A stretch of 64,000 nucleotides of DNA. It comes from Tolypeutes matacus. Taxonomy: Eukaryota > Chordata > Mammalia > Cingulata > Chlamyphoridae. Made by a program: the position numbers and the translations under genes. The notes under the pieces were generated by a model that did no database searches, had not been told where the DNA came from, and was given only the letters and a program-made list of their open reading frames with translations. Below, in pieces: positions 33,491 to 43,876 of the stretch (within the stretch, counting starts at the first letter, position 1; each line of letters begins with the position of its first letter). The stretch covers positions 674,199-738,198 of the forward strand of contig JAKSZT010054308.1 in assembly GCA_026826555.1 (NCBI GenBank), in the 5' to 3' direction.

Positions 33491-34360
33491 AAACCCTATT
33501 AATATCAAATAAAGGCTATATTCAAACCACAATGAAAGATAATTACACACACATAATATGGGCAAAATTTTAAAAGTGTGCCAACTAATTGAAAGAGGTC
33601 AAGCAAACAGTACGCAGCTGGTAGGAGTTTAAATTGGTACAAGTATTTTGGAAAACAATTTGGCATTACCTACAAAGTTGAAAATGCATATATACCTTGT
33701 GAACTCATTATTCATTCTATTCCTGGGAGTATACCCAAGGAAAATGTGTGAACATGTGCACTAGCAGACAGGAAGAAATTGTCACGATGGTACTCTTCAT
33801 ACAGCTCAAAACAGAAACAACCCATATGCCCATCAAGAGGAGAATAAAGAAAGAAAGAAAGTATTGTATATTCATGCAGTTATATACTAAAATATAATAG
33901 TGAATAAAATAAAACTGCATAATGTTGATTGAAAGAAGACAGAAAAAATTATGGCACACAGTATGGTCCCATTTACATGAAGTTCAAAAACTTGAAAACT
34001 TAACTATAATTTCTAGACATGCCTATCTTGGTGGTAAAAATAGATGTAAAGCAAAAAGAGTGATTACTTTAAAGTCAGGATGGTGCTTGCCTGTCATGGT
34101 GAAGGTGTGAGTTGTAATTGAATAAGGAAACTTTGGGGTTTTGGAAGGGTTGATGATGTTCTTTATCTTGACTTTGCGATTGGTTATATTAGTGTTGTTT
34201 TCATTTATTCACTCTGTACCGCAAACATTCATGAACCTTCTGTGTGTGCAGGTTGTGATTCACAAATGTGAGACTTTTCTTAATTACAAAATAATATTAG
34301 ACCAGAGGCCTCTTCACAAACATAACATTGATGACAACCGCTTGGAGCCATCTCGGTAGC
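33491..34360 (+). mobile_element. Old L1 3' part, shared with the fourth SPRR unit
   Basis: TTGGCATTACCTACAAAGTTG, TATTCCTGGGAGTATACCCA, CAGACAGGAAGAAATTGTCA and AACCCATATGCCCATCAAGA are eroded ORF2/3' text. A similar fragment at 61700-62335 lies at the same place relative to the next SPRR copy, so it predates that duplication. Confidence 0.55.
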
Positions 34361-34439
34361 CTTGTGTAAAGTCTACCTCCCAACATTCCTTTGAGAGGTT
34401 TACCTACAACAAAATCAAAATTCCCTATACAATTTTGCA

Positions 34440-35150
34440 AGCTATACTTTGATGAGAACTAATGGATTAGATTTCTTTTTAACGTGGGAAAACTAACAGA
34501 ACTAACTTTCCATTCGGTCACTTATTCAAAAAGGTTTTCATTTTGCAAAAAGAGTTTCTCTTTATCCCTCAGTTATTTTAAACCTTTGTGGAAATATCAT
34601 TGAACAACCATACGGACTTTTAGTCAAAATGCTACACAAAAAAAATTTTATGACGGTTAATAATCATGCATATAAATATTTCGTCTTTTGACCGTCAACA
34701 TAATATGGTTGTCAAATTGTGAATGAAAAAATCATTACTATGTCCGGAGACCCAACCATTCTACCCTCATTTGCTGACAGTCTACCCATAATTCATGTTT
34801 TCTCTGCTATTACAGTTTTCTGATTTCATCTCATGGAAATAATTTACCCCAACTATAACCATAACTTACTGTTCTATTCATTTCAGTCTCCCCCAAAAAG
34901 TCACTACAAAAGAAGTACTTTCTAAACAATTTTCTTTCGAGTACATCTGACGCATGTACCACTCTCAGTTCTCCTGTGTGTGTGTTAGCTATATATCCCT
35001 CAAATAAATAACAATAGGACAGGGACTTTGTTTGGTCACCATTATCAATATCCCCAGGATGTAGAAAAAATTATCACCATTATCTATATCCCCAGTATGT
35101 AGAAAAATGTCTGAGGAAATTAAATTATGTAATTTCCCTGAGTAAAACGA
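34440..35150 (+). repeat. Duplicated SPRR flank with L2 end (third unit)
   Basis: 34460-34640 is paralogous to 62570-62750 (AATGGATTAGATTTCTTTT here, AATTGATTTGATTTCTTTT there; ATTGAACAACCATACGGACTT here, TTTGAACAACCATACATACTT there). The L2 end is seen as GACAGGGACTTTGTTTGGTC and TATCCCCAGGATGTAG. A 38-bp tandem duplication lies at 35037-35109. Confidence 0.65.
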
Positions 35151-35164
35151 GCTGAAGACATTTC

Positions 35165-35240
35165 CACATTTTACAGATGAGGAAACTTAAGATGAAACTT
35201 TAAATAACTTTATCGACATCATACAAACAAAGAGGGCATT
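35165..35240 (-). repeat. MIR fragment (third unit)
   Basis: CACATTTTACAGATGAGGAA followed by ACTTAAGATGAAACTTTAAA is minus-oriented MIR core, at the same place as in the other units. Confidence 0.7.
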
Positions 35241-35433
35241 AAAATGGTTTGAAAAGAATTATTTGGTGTACTTAATCTGAAAGAAAGATTTCAAGTAAAA
35301 GAGAATTCAGTGATTATAAGGTTATAATTCAATGGAAAGAAAGGAAAGGACATTCATTTCATGCAGATGATAGAAGGGAATAAAATCACAGGCTGAAACA
35401 AAAGTAATATGGGTTCGACCATGAAACACATAC

Positions 35434-35439
35434 TTTATT
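35434..35439 (-). terminator. Poly(A) signal of the intact SPRR2 gene
   Basis: AATAAA on the minus strand, 283 nt past the stop codon, in the conserved CCATGAAACACATACTTTATT block. Its position and block match the fourth copy (63667-63672). Confidence 0.85.
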
Positions 35440-35721
35440 AAGAAGCAGTAGAATAGTTACAATTGTTCACAGGATAGAGATCAATGCCTATATCACAGAC
35501 AGACCGACAGCAAAGTAATAACAAGTGAAACTGGATTGCAAGAATGCAGACCTTGATCCTTCCTTCTATCTTCTAGCAACATGAAATCAACTTCAGGAAA
35601 TAAGGCTCTTCTCTGTCAGCTGTCATCTAGGGTGGAAGGTTGGGAAAGCTGTGGTCTATCCTGGAACTGGAAATAACCTCTGGACCTTGTCATTTCATGG
35701 TCTCGATGAATTCTGGTTCTG
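35440..35721 (-). other. 3' UTR of the intact SPRR2 gene
   Basis: Conserved with the fourth copy (63673-63974): ATAGTTACAATTG-TCACAGGATAGA, GACCTTGATCCT-CC, AGCAACATGAAATCAACT. This conservation outside the frame helps to define the paralogues. Confidence 0.75.
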
Positions 35722-36051
35722 TTACTTGCTTTTGGGTGGACACTTCTGCTGGGAGGGTGAGTATGGTTGCACAGGAGGGCATTTCTGCTGGCAAATCTGA
35801 GGAGGGCATGGTACAGGTGGGCATGAGGGAGGTGGGGATGGCACAGGGCACTTCGGGGGTAGGCAAGGCTCTGGACACACTGGAGGTGGGCATGGCGCTG
35901 GACACACTGGAGGTGGGCATGGCGCTGGACACACTGGAGGTGGGAATGGCGCTGGACACACTGGAGGTGGGCATGGCTCAGGACATTTAGGGATGAACAC
36001 GGGAGGTGGCTGGCAGGGCTGCTTGCACTGTTCCTGCTGCTGGTAAGACAT
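35722..36051 (-). CDS. SPRR2: Small proline-rich protein 2-type (SPRR2), intact
   Basis: A cornified-envelope precursor: in terminally differentiating keratinocytes, SPRR2 proteins are cross-linked by transglutaminases through head and tail Gln and Lys. The 109-aa product has the head [19 protein letters not shown], then about seven 9-aa repeats from residue 20 to 82, then the tail [19 protein letters not shown] and PPKSK. There are 17 Cys and no signal peptide or membrane segment. Human SPRR2A is about 72 aa with three repeats, so this one is expanded. Four central repeats read PPPVCPAPC or close to it: the Lys of the usual PKCPEPCPP is Val and the Glu is often Ala. The DNA repeats of 27 bp at 35874-35981 are nearly identical. 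The whole CDS is in exon 2, as in all SPRR genes; the start is supported by the acceptor 21 nt upstream. I cannot say which human SPRR2 paralogue it matches. Confidence 0.93.
   Translation of the reverse strand: MSYQQQEQCKQPCQPPPVFIPKCPEPCPPPVCPAPFPPPVCPAPCPPPVCPAPCPPPVCPEPCLPPKCPVPSPPPSCPPVPCPPQICQQKCPPVQPYSPSQQKCPPKSK
35874..35981 (-). repeat. 27-bp coding tandem repeats of SPRR2
   Basis: Four units at 35874-35900, 35901-35927, 35928-35954 and 35955-35981. The first two are identical; the third has one change in the body and the fourth differs at its end. Each codes nine residues of the PPPVCPAPC type. Frames on the other strand (GMALDTLEV) are by-products. Confidence 0.95.
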
Positions 36052-36075
36052 CTGTCAAGGGTGTTGGAGAATCTG
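36052..36075 (-). promoter_or_regulatory. Exon 2 leader and splice acceptor of SPRR2
   Basis: Minus strand: TTTTTCTTTCAG (AG at 36073-36074) then ATTCTCCAACACCC, 21 nt before the ATG. The pyrimidine tract is good. Intron 36073-36800 is 728 bp, the usual size class for SPRR genes. Confidence 0.85.
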
Positions 36076-36800
36076 AAAGAAAAACAGGAGACAGGTTCAC
36101 AGGAGAGATACTTTGCAGAAGAATTCAGCTAACATCCTTCAAATGGGCTGAACTAATATTCCTCCTGACCCCAAGGATCGACCCTGATCTTCATCAAAAT
36201 CATCCATAACTCTTCCTTCCTTCTCTTTTAGCATCTCTTCCCAACATATCTTATTCCTTTCTGGCATCTCTCCTCTCATTTCTAAAAACAAAATATATCC
36301 TGCATTGAGGCAGTAATCAGATGTGGATGAATTTGAATGTTATCTGGAAAAAGAATGCTCAGGATGCTAAAATTCAGAGCAATCCCAAACAAATTACTAC
36401 CAACTTGATCTCCCATGAGGCTGGGACCAATAGTCCAGCTGATGTGGCATGGATTCATCAGGGAGAATAGGAGAGCTCAGACCACTTCTCCAGGGCAAGC
36501 ATCCAGAAAAGCAAACGTTTTACAATGAACTGAAACATGGGCAGGACATCATTTCTTATTCCTTATTCTTCTTCCATATAAGACTATCCCTTTAACATCA
36601 TTCCCCATGTGGACCTCAAGGTGTCCCACAAAAGACCACCTGAAATATTATATAATTGCGCCTACACACCTATCACTAATCTGTGATCTTTATTTCCACA
36701 AAGCATAAGTATGATTTTGTGCAGAATCATCCTTTCTACCTCCACTTTAAATCCTTATACTACTCAAGTGCCAAAAAGAGTCTTCCAGTGTTTCACTCAC

Positions 36801-36841
36801 CAGAGTCTTCAAGCTCGACTTCTACTGAGGGTCAAGAGGAT
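36801..36841 (-). other. Non-coding exon 1 of SPRR2
   Basis: The minus-strand sequence from about 30 nt after the TATA box runs CTTGACCCTCAGTAG, GAAGACTCTG and then the donor GTGAGTG (from 36800). SPRR genes have one short untranslated first exon ending in a similar GACTCTG. The exact start is inferred from the TATA distance. Confidence 0.75.
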
Positions 36842-36863
36842 GGCAGCACTGTGGCGAAGAGGC

Positions 36864-36871
36864 CTCTTATA
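36864..36871 (-). promoter_or_regulatory. TATA box of SPRR2
   Basis: TATAAGAG on the minus strand in the context CCTTATAAGAGGCC, about 30 nt before the inferred transcription start and 63-70 nt before the exon 1 donor. Confidence 0.8.
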
Positions 36872-36932
36872 AGGATCAGACACTGAGGCAGGTGGAAGAG
36901 GGATGATGCACTCATTTCCCAACCAAAATACC

Positions 36933-36946
36933 ATCTGCATGCAATT
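36933..36946 (-). promoter_or_regulatory. Octamer-doublet-like site in SPRR2 promoter
   Basis: Minus strand AATTGCATGCAGAT, 62 nt upstream of the TATA box, close to an inverted pair of octamers (ATTTGCATGCAAAT). The human SPRR2A promoter is known to need an octamer site together with Ets, ISRE and zinc-finger sites. Ets-like TTCC motifs lie between this site and the TATA box (CCCTCTTCCACC). Function here is inferred. Confidence 0.5.
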
Positions 36947-36949
36947 CCA

Positions 36950-38580
36950 AAAATGACTTGCCATACTTCCACTGTTATCACAAACTTCCTTGTCCATAGC
37001 CTCCTGGCCAGGGAATGTGCCCACAGTGAGTCACTTGAGACCTTGTCTTGGGAGGGGGGGCCACGTCATGCGGCACATGAGGAACACGGGAAGTTCTAAA
37101 CTGAGAGCTGTTGCAGGTGGCATCTCCCCAGCTCCCCAGCTCTCCAGGTTCCATCTATAAGAACCTTGTTTCCCCATCACCCCCTACCCAGCATCCAGCT
37201 TTGTGCCCAGGGACGGCAGCAACGATGATTTCCCAAGCCTGGCATGGGAACACACCTTACCCCTTACCCAAAACTTTTATTTTTAATTTGGTTTTGCCTT
37301 TCCTACAGCCTTGGGTCATTAGGTCCCTCTTTTCTTGATCATTAATGGACTTGTATAAGGCATCAACATCAACCACCACCTTTCAAAACCATTAGGCTCA
37401 TTGGCTGGGGGCTCCCCCTGTGGCTCTTGGCTGTGCAGATTTAATTACGACCGTGTCTCTTGGACACGCATGGCCCTGAGCCAGCCACTCTTTCTCTATT
37501 AGAAACCCAAATGCACAATCTTCACAAATAATTCAATATCTGGGCTACATCGATTCGTAGGCTTTCCATTCATATTTCCCATTTTTTTTGCCATGGCTTC
37601 CCCTACATAACTTAATCCAGTTGTCTTCCTACCAATCTTCAATCTTTAAGTAGCATTTTTTATTCTGTAACCTTCCTGAAGCTTAATTTCCTCCACTCTA
37701 AATTAGGATAATAATAATAACAACAGTAATAAAATAGCACCTCAAAATCTTGATAGAAAAAATAAATGAGAAAATGTATCCGATTTTCTACCATAATATG
37801 CATGATAGACTGTCTTGCCAACAAGTGTTTACGGGGTAAAGTACTGCTCACCCATAATAACTAATCTGTAATGAATACATACAGATGTCAGTAAAGGTTG
37901 TCCCTGTTAGTGTGAGGCCTGACAGGATCTACAGCAATTTAGCAGGTGCCAACTTGATAGCACACTGCCTGTCTACACCTCCTTTCCTCTAAGAACACCC
38001 CCCCAAACTGTCTGCAGGGGTACTTTACTCATTGTACTCGTCTCCAAAAGACATCCAGTAAAGCTTTTACAACAGTTTTAAGCTGGGGAGTGATGATGGC
38101 GTAGAGAAAACATATGTGGAATTAAAATATCTTGCCATGATTGTGAATGTGGGGAAATCCTTCAGGCAAGGAAAACTTAGCATAGGGAATTAAAGGTGAA
38201 ACAGCTACTCTGGTGAGCTCGGCTGGGACCTTTCTCTTGGTTTCCAGGAGGGACGCCATGGGGCCAGCCAGATCTCCATAGCACTCCCAGACTGGGAATA
38301 GATTTTAACAAGTTTGTCATCTTGTTTGCAATTTAAAAAGTGATTCCTTTCGGAGGCATCAGTGATGTTTTGCAAAGTGTGAGGTACTCACGCAATGTGC
38401 TATTACATACTGACATTCTAGGAATTCGAAGTGACACATACTTGGAATCAGGAAGTATTCCAGGAGCATGTGACTTGATACAAGTCTATCAACTCTAGAC
38501 TTGCTTGCCTTGCCTCCTCTGGTGGGTTTTTTTTTTTTTTTTTTTTTCAGGAATTAATATTGGATTACAAAGGTCATTTG
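36950..38580. other. SPRR2 upstream flank, then unrecognised DNA
   Basis: 36950-37180 is the promoter flank shared with the fossil at 18850-19080. From 37200 to 38520 no repeat or gene is recognised. A run of T (38527-38547) ends the stretch. Possible distal regulatory DNA, but nothing specific is visible. Confidence 0.45.
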
Positions 38581-38585
38581 ATAAA

Positions 38586-39185
38586 TGTATCAGTCAACCA
38601 AAAGGGTGCTGATGCTAAGTACCAGAAGTCTGTTGGCTTTTTAAAAGGGTATTTATTTGGGATAGAAGCTTACAGTCACCAAGGCCATGAAGCGTAAGTT
38701 ATTTCCTTCACTAAAGTCTATTCCCACGTGTTGGAGCAAAATGCCTGCCGGTCTCTGCGAGGGTTCAACCTTCCTCTCCCTCCTGTCTCTGTGGTCCCAG
38801 CTTCTTCCAATCTCAGCTGTAAGCTGGAGGGCTCCTCTCTCTCCCCTGTTTTTTTCTTACTGGGCTCAGCTGCAGCTGTAGGCTGTCAAGCTCATCTCTC
38901 TTTCCAAGTCCTCTGTAGTCTAATGCGCTATCTCTCTTTCTCTGTGTTCTTCTTCTCTGTGTATTTCCTTCCAGGTGAAACTCTGTTTTATCCCCACCAA
39001 GAAGAAAGGGGCTCAACCATGCACACCTTAATGACGTGGTCAAATAAAAGCCCTCATCTCGATTTAATAAAGTAAAAGTGAAACCTGAATCGAATACAAT
39101 CTCATACACCCAGGGGAACAGACCAGTTTACAAACACAATCCAATATCTATATTTGGAATTCATAAACAATATCAAACTGCTACA
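38586..39185 (-). mobile_element. Solo LTR, ERVL/MaLR-like (copy 3 of 4)
   Basis: TGTATCAGTCAACCAAAAGG at one end and CAAACTGCTACA at the other; perfect 5-bp duplication ATAAA at 38581-38585 and 39186-39190. About 600 bp. Frames of 64-115 aa inside are not genes. Confidence 0.88.
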
Positions 39186-39379
39186 ATAAACAATTCATTG
39201 AATTTACACATTATGGTGGGATACAGGTAGCGCTAGTTTTTCTTGAGAAAATAATTGTTAATGAGTATTTTCTAAATTTACAAAGAGAAATGATTCTCTC
39301 TTGGTACACAAATCTAAGAACCAAAGGGAAAATTGTCCTTACCTTTCCAAAAATCATGAGCTGTGCCACAAGCCAAAGA

Positions 39380-39563
39380 ATGCCATAGATTACCAGCAAG
39401 CCTTCAGCAGACCCTTATAGACTTCAGAGGAAGTGGGGCCCTTCCAACACCTTGATTTTGAACTTCTAGCCTGCAGAACTGTGAGGCAATAAAGATCTGT
39501 TTTATGCCACCCAGTTTATGGTACTCAATTACAGCAGCCCTAGCAAACTGAGACTCTGTGGGA
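39380..39563 (+). mobile_element. MLT1-type MaLR LTR 3' end
   Basis: CAACACCTTGATTTTGAACTT, AGCCTGCAGAACTGTGAGGC, AATAAAGATCTGTTTTATGC and CACCCAGTTTATGGTACTC, then GCAGCCCTAGCAAACTGA, follow the MLT1 LTR end. Confidence 0.8.
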
Positions 39564-41004
39564 TCTCTGGGAAATAGTTGAGCTAGCCAGGCTCCTAAGT
39601 TGAGCTTTTATATGCTAGACTCATACCATAAAACCTTGTACTTATTAGGTATTTTGGTTGAATTGAATTATGTTCAGCATTTTCTTTTACTTTGATGTCA
39701 GTTGCTGTGACCTACCATCAAACAAAACATACTATTACCTGTCATTAAACTTTTGTGAGCAAACCTAAAGCCATATTCTGCTAGCAAATAACAATTGTTT
39801 GTTGGATGCTTAGGGCAAATCTTGTAATAAGCAGTTGTTAATAATGTGTCAGCAATTTTAACTATCGTTTCATAACAGAGTGGTAATTTTTTTAAGTGCG
39901 GCATAAGAATGGCAGAGGGTGATTAATCAAAGTTAATTGATCAATTAAGAAGGAAAGTAAATTGAGGGAATATATATCAAAGAATGCCTGATGAGTTTAT
40001 TCATTCAATTGATTCATTTAATCATTGTTGACTGATTGCCTATTTTGTGCCAGCTATTCTGCTAGGCTCTTCATATTTGGTGATGAATGAAACAGAGTCC
40101 CTGCCATCCTGGTAAAAAGCCTGGTGGGTTTGATTTGCATTTGAGAACAGTTCCAGAAGGCAAATAAAGACTAAATGTGTTGCAGGTACTTCACCCCAAA
40201 CAAACCAAAAGGGTTTCATGAGACTATCCCATTCTCTGGGCTTTTGGTACTAAATGACTCTTCAAATACCTGGATTTCCACCTCTTTAAATCAAAACCAA
40301 CTATGTGGAATATTTATTAACTAAATTGAGTATTCATACCAGGATCAAACATGTTCTGATTTTGCCATAATCAACCTACCAGCACATTGATCAAGAGGAT
40401 ATTGAGGTAGGAGAGTGATATAACTAAGATTCCTGGACATATAAATAGCCCAGAGAAGAGCATCTTTTTAGGGGCATCTCTCTGTACAACCACTGGAACT
40501 AAGCTGGCTCTGACTTCCCTAGGCTAATACAGGTTGCCCTGAATGAATCGAAAAGATTGTTGAACCTTCCATGAATGTGAGGGTGTGGATATGTAAGTAT
40601 TAATAAACATTTATGATTAATAAATATTAATATCAATTCTGTACACATAGGAAAAAAAATTATATAAATAGCCCACTACTAGAATCTTAAAAGTTGGAAA
40701 TTGGAGGTAAAGGGGACAAAAGATGTTGACAAGAAAAATGAAGGAGTAGTGTCGATGGACTTCAGAGAATGAAATAGGAAAATATATTGGACAGAAAGGA
40801 TGACAAGAAAAGAGGAGAAGAGAGGTAAGCGGAGAATGTCAGAGATGATTATATACCTTAGAGGCCATTTTGGTTCCACTTGATTTGATGTTTATACTTT
40901 AGTTCTTTTAGTTCCCAATAAAATTATTTCTATTTTCTATATTTAAAAAGCAAAGCTTGATGATTAGGTCACAGAGCACATAAAATGACAAAAATAATAG
41001 AATT
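39564..41004. other. Gene-free region before the full-length L1
   Basis: 39985-40120 (GATTGCCTATTTTGTGCCAG, AACAGAGTCCCTGCCATCCT) is an old mammal-wide repeat of the L2/MIR age class. The rest is unrecognised. Open frames under 70 aa only. Confidence 0.45.
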
Positions 41005-41280
41005 AAAAATACACAGAGAGAGGCAAGATGGTGTCGGTTTAGGAGGGCACTCACTGACTCACTCTCTGATGGCTAATTGGGGACAGGGTCCTGCCCAGGG
41101 GTCTGTGCTGTGGGCGCATGGAGCGAGAAGCTCGGGACATCTCTGGAGGCAGCTCGACGGCATAGATTGCTCGGTAGAGATTCGTGAGTTTTAACCCTGC
41201 CCGTGGAGGTTAACACAGATGGCTGAGCCCCACCCTCAGGGAAAAAGGCTAATTTGAGCCGCGACTCCCCGCTGGAAACC

Positions 41281-41690
41281 TGGTGAGAGGGAGTGTTCTC
41301 CTAGAGTGGAAGGGCTCTGGCAAAGGGTTGAGGGGGGTTTTCTTTCTGTGGATTTGGTTGCGTGGAACCCCTTGCAGCTTTGGGGAACAAAATAGCTGGC
41401 TTGCATCAGCACTAGGCAAAGGGGAGTGGCGAATCTGCTGAGGAAATTGATTTACCTAGCTGACCAGGGATGCACCCCAACTCCCACTGGCAAGCTGGTG
41501 AGAGACAGCATTCTCCAAGTGGGAGGGTTCTGACAGAAGGTGGAGAGGGGTTTCCTTTCTGTGGATTTGGCTGCCCGGATCCCCTCATAGCTTTGGGGAG
41601 CAGCTAAGCCAGCCTTGAAGCAGCACCAGGCTGCAGGGAGAGGAGAATCTACTGAGGAAGCCCAATTTACCCAGCAGCCTGGTGACGCTG
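41281..41690 (+). repeat. Two tandem units of about 215 bp in the L1 5' UTR
   Basis: Unit 1 is 41281-41495, unit 2 starts at 41496. Shared in order: TGGTGAGAG, GTTCTCC or ATTCTCC, GGGTT-AG-GGGGTTT-CTTTCTGTGGATTTGG, CAGCTTTGGGGA or TAGCTTTGGGGA, GCATCAGCACTAGGC or GCAGCACCAGGC, TCTGCTGAGGAA or TCTACTGAGGAA. Mouse L1 families have monomer promoters of similar length; here the role is inferred. Confidence 0.8.
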
Positions 41691-42843
41691 AGGTTTGGCT
41701 CCAGAAAGGGCAGAGTCAGGCAATTTTATCATTCTGCATGGACAAGCATCAGAGCTTCAGCTCCCCTGGGGAGGCCAGAAAGTGGAAAGTGCTTGATTAG
41801 TTTCCACGAGCCTAGTTAGGGTCCCCTTGGCAAAGGGGATGGTCGAGAAGAGGACTTCTCTTGGGTCCCTTATTTCACCAAAAAAATTTTAAAAAAAGAG
41901 TCACTTTAAAAAATAAAAAATGAATTTTTCTTTTAAATTTAGTTTAATAGCTAAAATCTGCCTCAAAACCTGCAGATAGAACCTTGCAGAGCAATTGATT
42001 GATAAACACAAGCAGGCTGAGAGGTTCCACAGGGACCCAAGAAGGAACACTGTTCTTCCTTAGATTTGTTTGACTGCTTGCTTGTGTGGTTGTTTGGTTT
42101 TTCTCTGTTTATTTGTTGCCTCTTGCTTTTCTTTCCTCTTTCCACCCTGCCTCCCTTCTTTTTTCTTCTCTTTTTTTTTTTTTTTTAAATTAGGTGCTGC
42201 TAGCTTGTCTCTTCTTTGCTGTGCTGCTTCTTCAGTGATTTCCCATTCTCTGACTATATTGATTTTGTCTCCCAAGCTATCTCTATTCCTTCCTTCATCT
42301 TTCTGCCTTCTGCTTTCCACTGTGGCTCTTACATACCATGTTTTTTCATTAGCCCACAACTTAAGGGTATCAATTTCTATTCTATCTATTCTGTTTTCTT
42401 CTTTTTTAATTAATATTTAACTTTTTCCTTTCAGCCCTTTCTTTACTCTTTCTCTTCCTCCTCATCATCCTTGCCTTCTAAATCATTATATATATATATA
42501 TATATATACCTCTGTTTGGTTTCCCAGTCCATTGTAGGTACTCCACTTTTTTTCCTATTACTCTACACTGCCTCCATGAGCTAAATGTTCATTTCACTAA
42601 GTCTTATTCGGCCCCTCTTCTAACTTTTAGCAATATTACTATTATCCTTCTTCCTTTCTCACATCTTTTGATTCCTCTGACCCTAATCTTTTGCCTTCAA
42701 GGGAACATAGAAAGAATCAAGGAAATAAAATAAGAAGGAAAAGTGTCAAAGAGAAAACTTAACACACACACAGAACCACCAGCTAAATAAAACTCTGGAG
42801 CAGAGAGAGAAGCTAATCAACTGAATAAAACCATCAAGATAAA

Positions 42844-43811
42844 ATGATGACTAGAGGGCTACAAAAAATTACAAACCACATTGAGAAACAGGAAGACAAG
42901 GACCAGTCCAATGAACAAACTAAAAACCAGGAAGAGATGCAGAACATCGAACAACAAATCAAAGCTTTCCAAACAAATATCATGGACCAATTCAATGAAG
43001 TGAAGGAAGAGATTAAGGATATTAAGAAGACATTCGGAGAACATACTGAAGAAATTGTAATAAATACATTAAAAGATAATGGATATGATGATGATCAATG
43101 GCACAATCCAAGAAATCAAAAAGATGCTGGATTCACATAACAGCAGATTTGAACAGGCAGAAGAAAGAATTAGTGATGTGCAATCAAACAGATAGTAGAA
43201 CAGATAGACAAAAAGATAGAAAAAAATCCAGCAGGAACTCAGGGATTTAACCGACAACACAAAATGCACAAACATATGCATTATAGGCATCCCAAAAGGA
43301 GTAGAGAAGGGAAAGGGAACAGAAGGAGTGTTGAAGGAAATAATGGCTGAAAACTTCCCAATCCTATTGAGAGAGATGGATGTGCAGATCCGGGAAGCAA
43401 AGCGCACCCCTAAACAGTATAAATCCCAACAGGCCAACTCCAAGACATATACTTGTCAAAATATCCAATGCTCAACACAAAGAGAAAACACTCAAGGCAG
43501 CAAGAGAAAAGAGAACCATCACATACAAGGGAAGCACAATAAGATTAAATGCTGATTTCTCATCTGAAAACATGGAGGCAAGAAGACAGTGGTATGACAT
43601 AGCCAAAGTACTAAAAGAAAAAAACTTCCAGCCACGAATTCTCTATCCAACAAAACTGGCAATCAAAAATGATGGAGAGTTCAAAATATTCACAGATAAA
43701 CAGAAATTAAGAGAGTATGCCAGTAAGAAACCTGCACTTCAAGAAAAACTAAAGGAAATTCTACAAGCTGACAGGAGAAAACAAGGGAGAGAGAGTTGGA
43801 GGAGAGTTTAA
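42844..43811 (+). pseudogene. L1 ORF1 (RNA-binding chaperone), frameshifted
   Basis: L1 ORF1p is a trimeric RNA-binding protein. The first 98-aa frame starts MMTRGLQKITNHIEKQEDKD and is rich in Glu, Lys, Gln and Asn in a heptad-like coiled-coil. The frame changes near 43080 (continuing MINGTIQEIKKMLDSHNSRF in another frame), is broken near 43190, and resumes with IIGIPKGVEKGKGTEG (RRM start). The last 140 aa end ILYPTKLAIKNDGEFKIF, the C-terminal domain. At least three frame breaks; dead. Confidence 0.85.
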
Positions 43812-43876
43812 AAACAGCTAAAAAGACAAAAACAGAAACAAAACAACATATGACATACATTAACCCGAAGAAAATA

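Noticed and set aside
35640..35990. 116-aa frame with LEVGMALDT repeats on the plus strand over SPRR2
   Set aside because: It is the antisense reading of the 27-bp SPRR2 coding repeats; no promoter or leader, and the other strand has the conserved protein.
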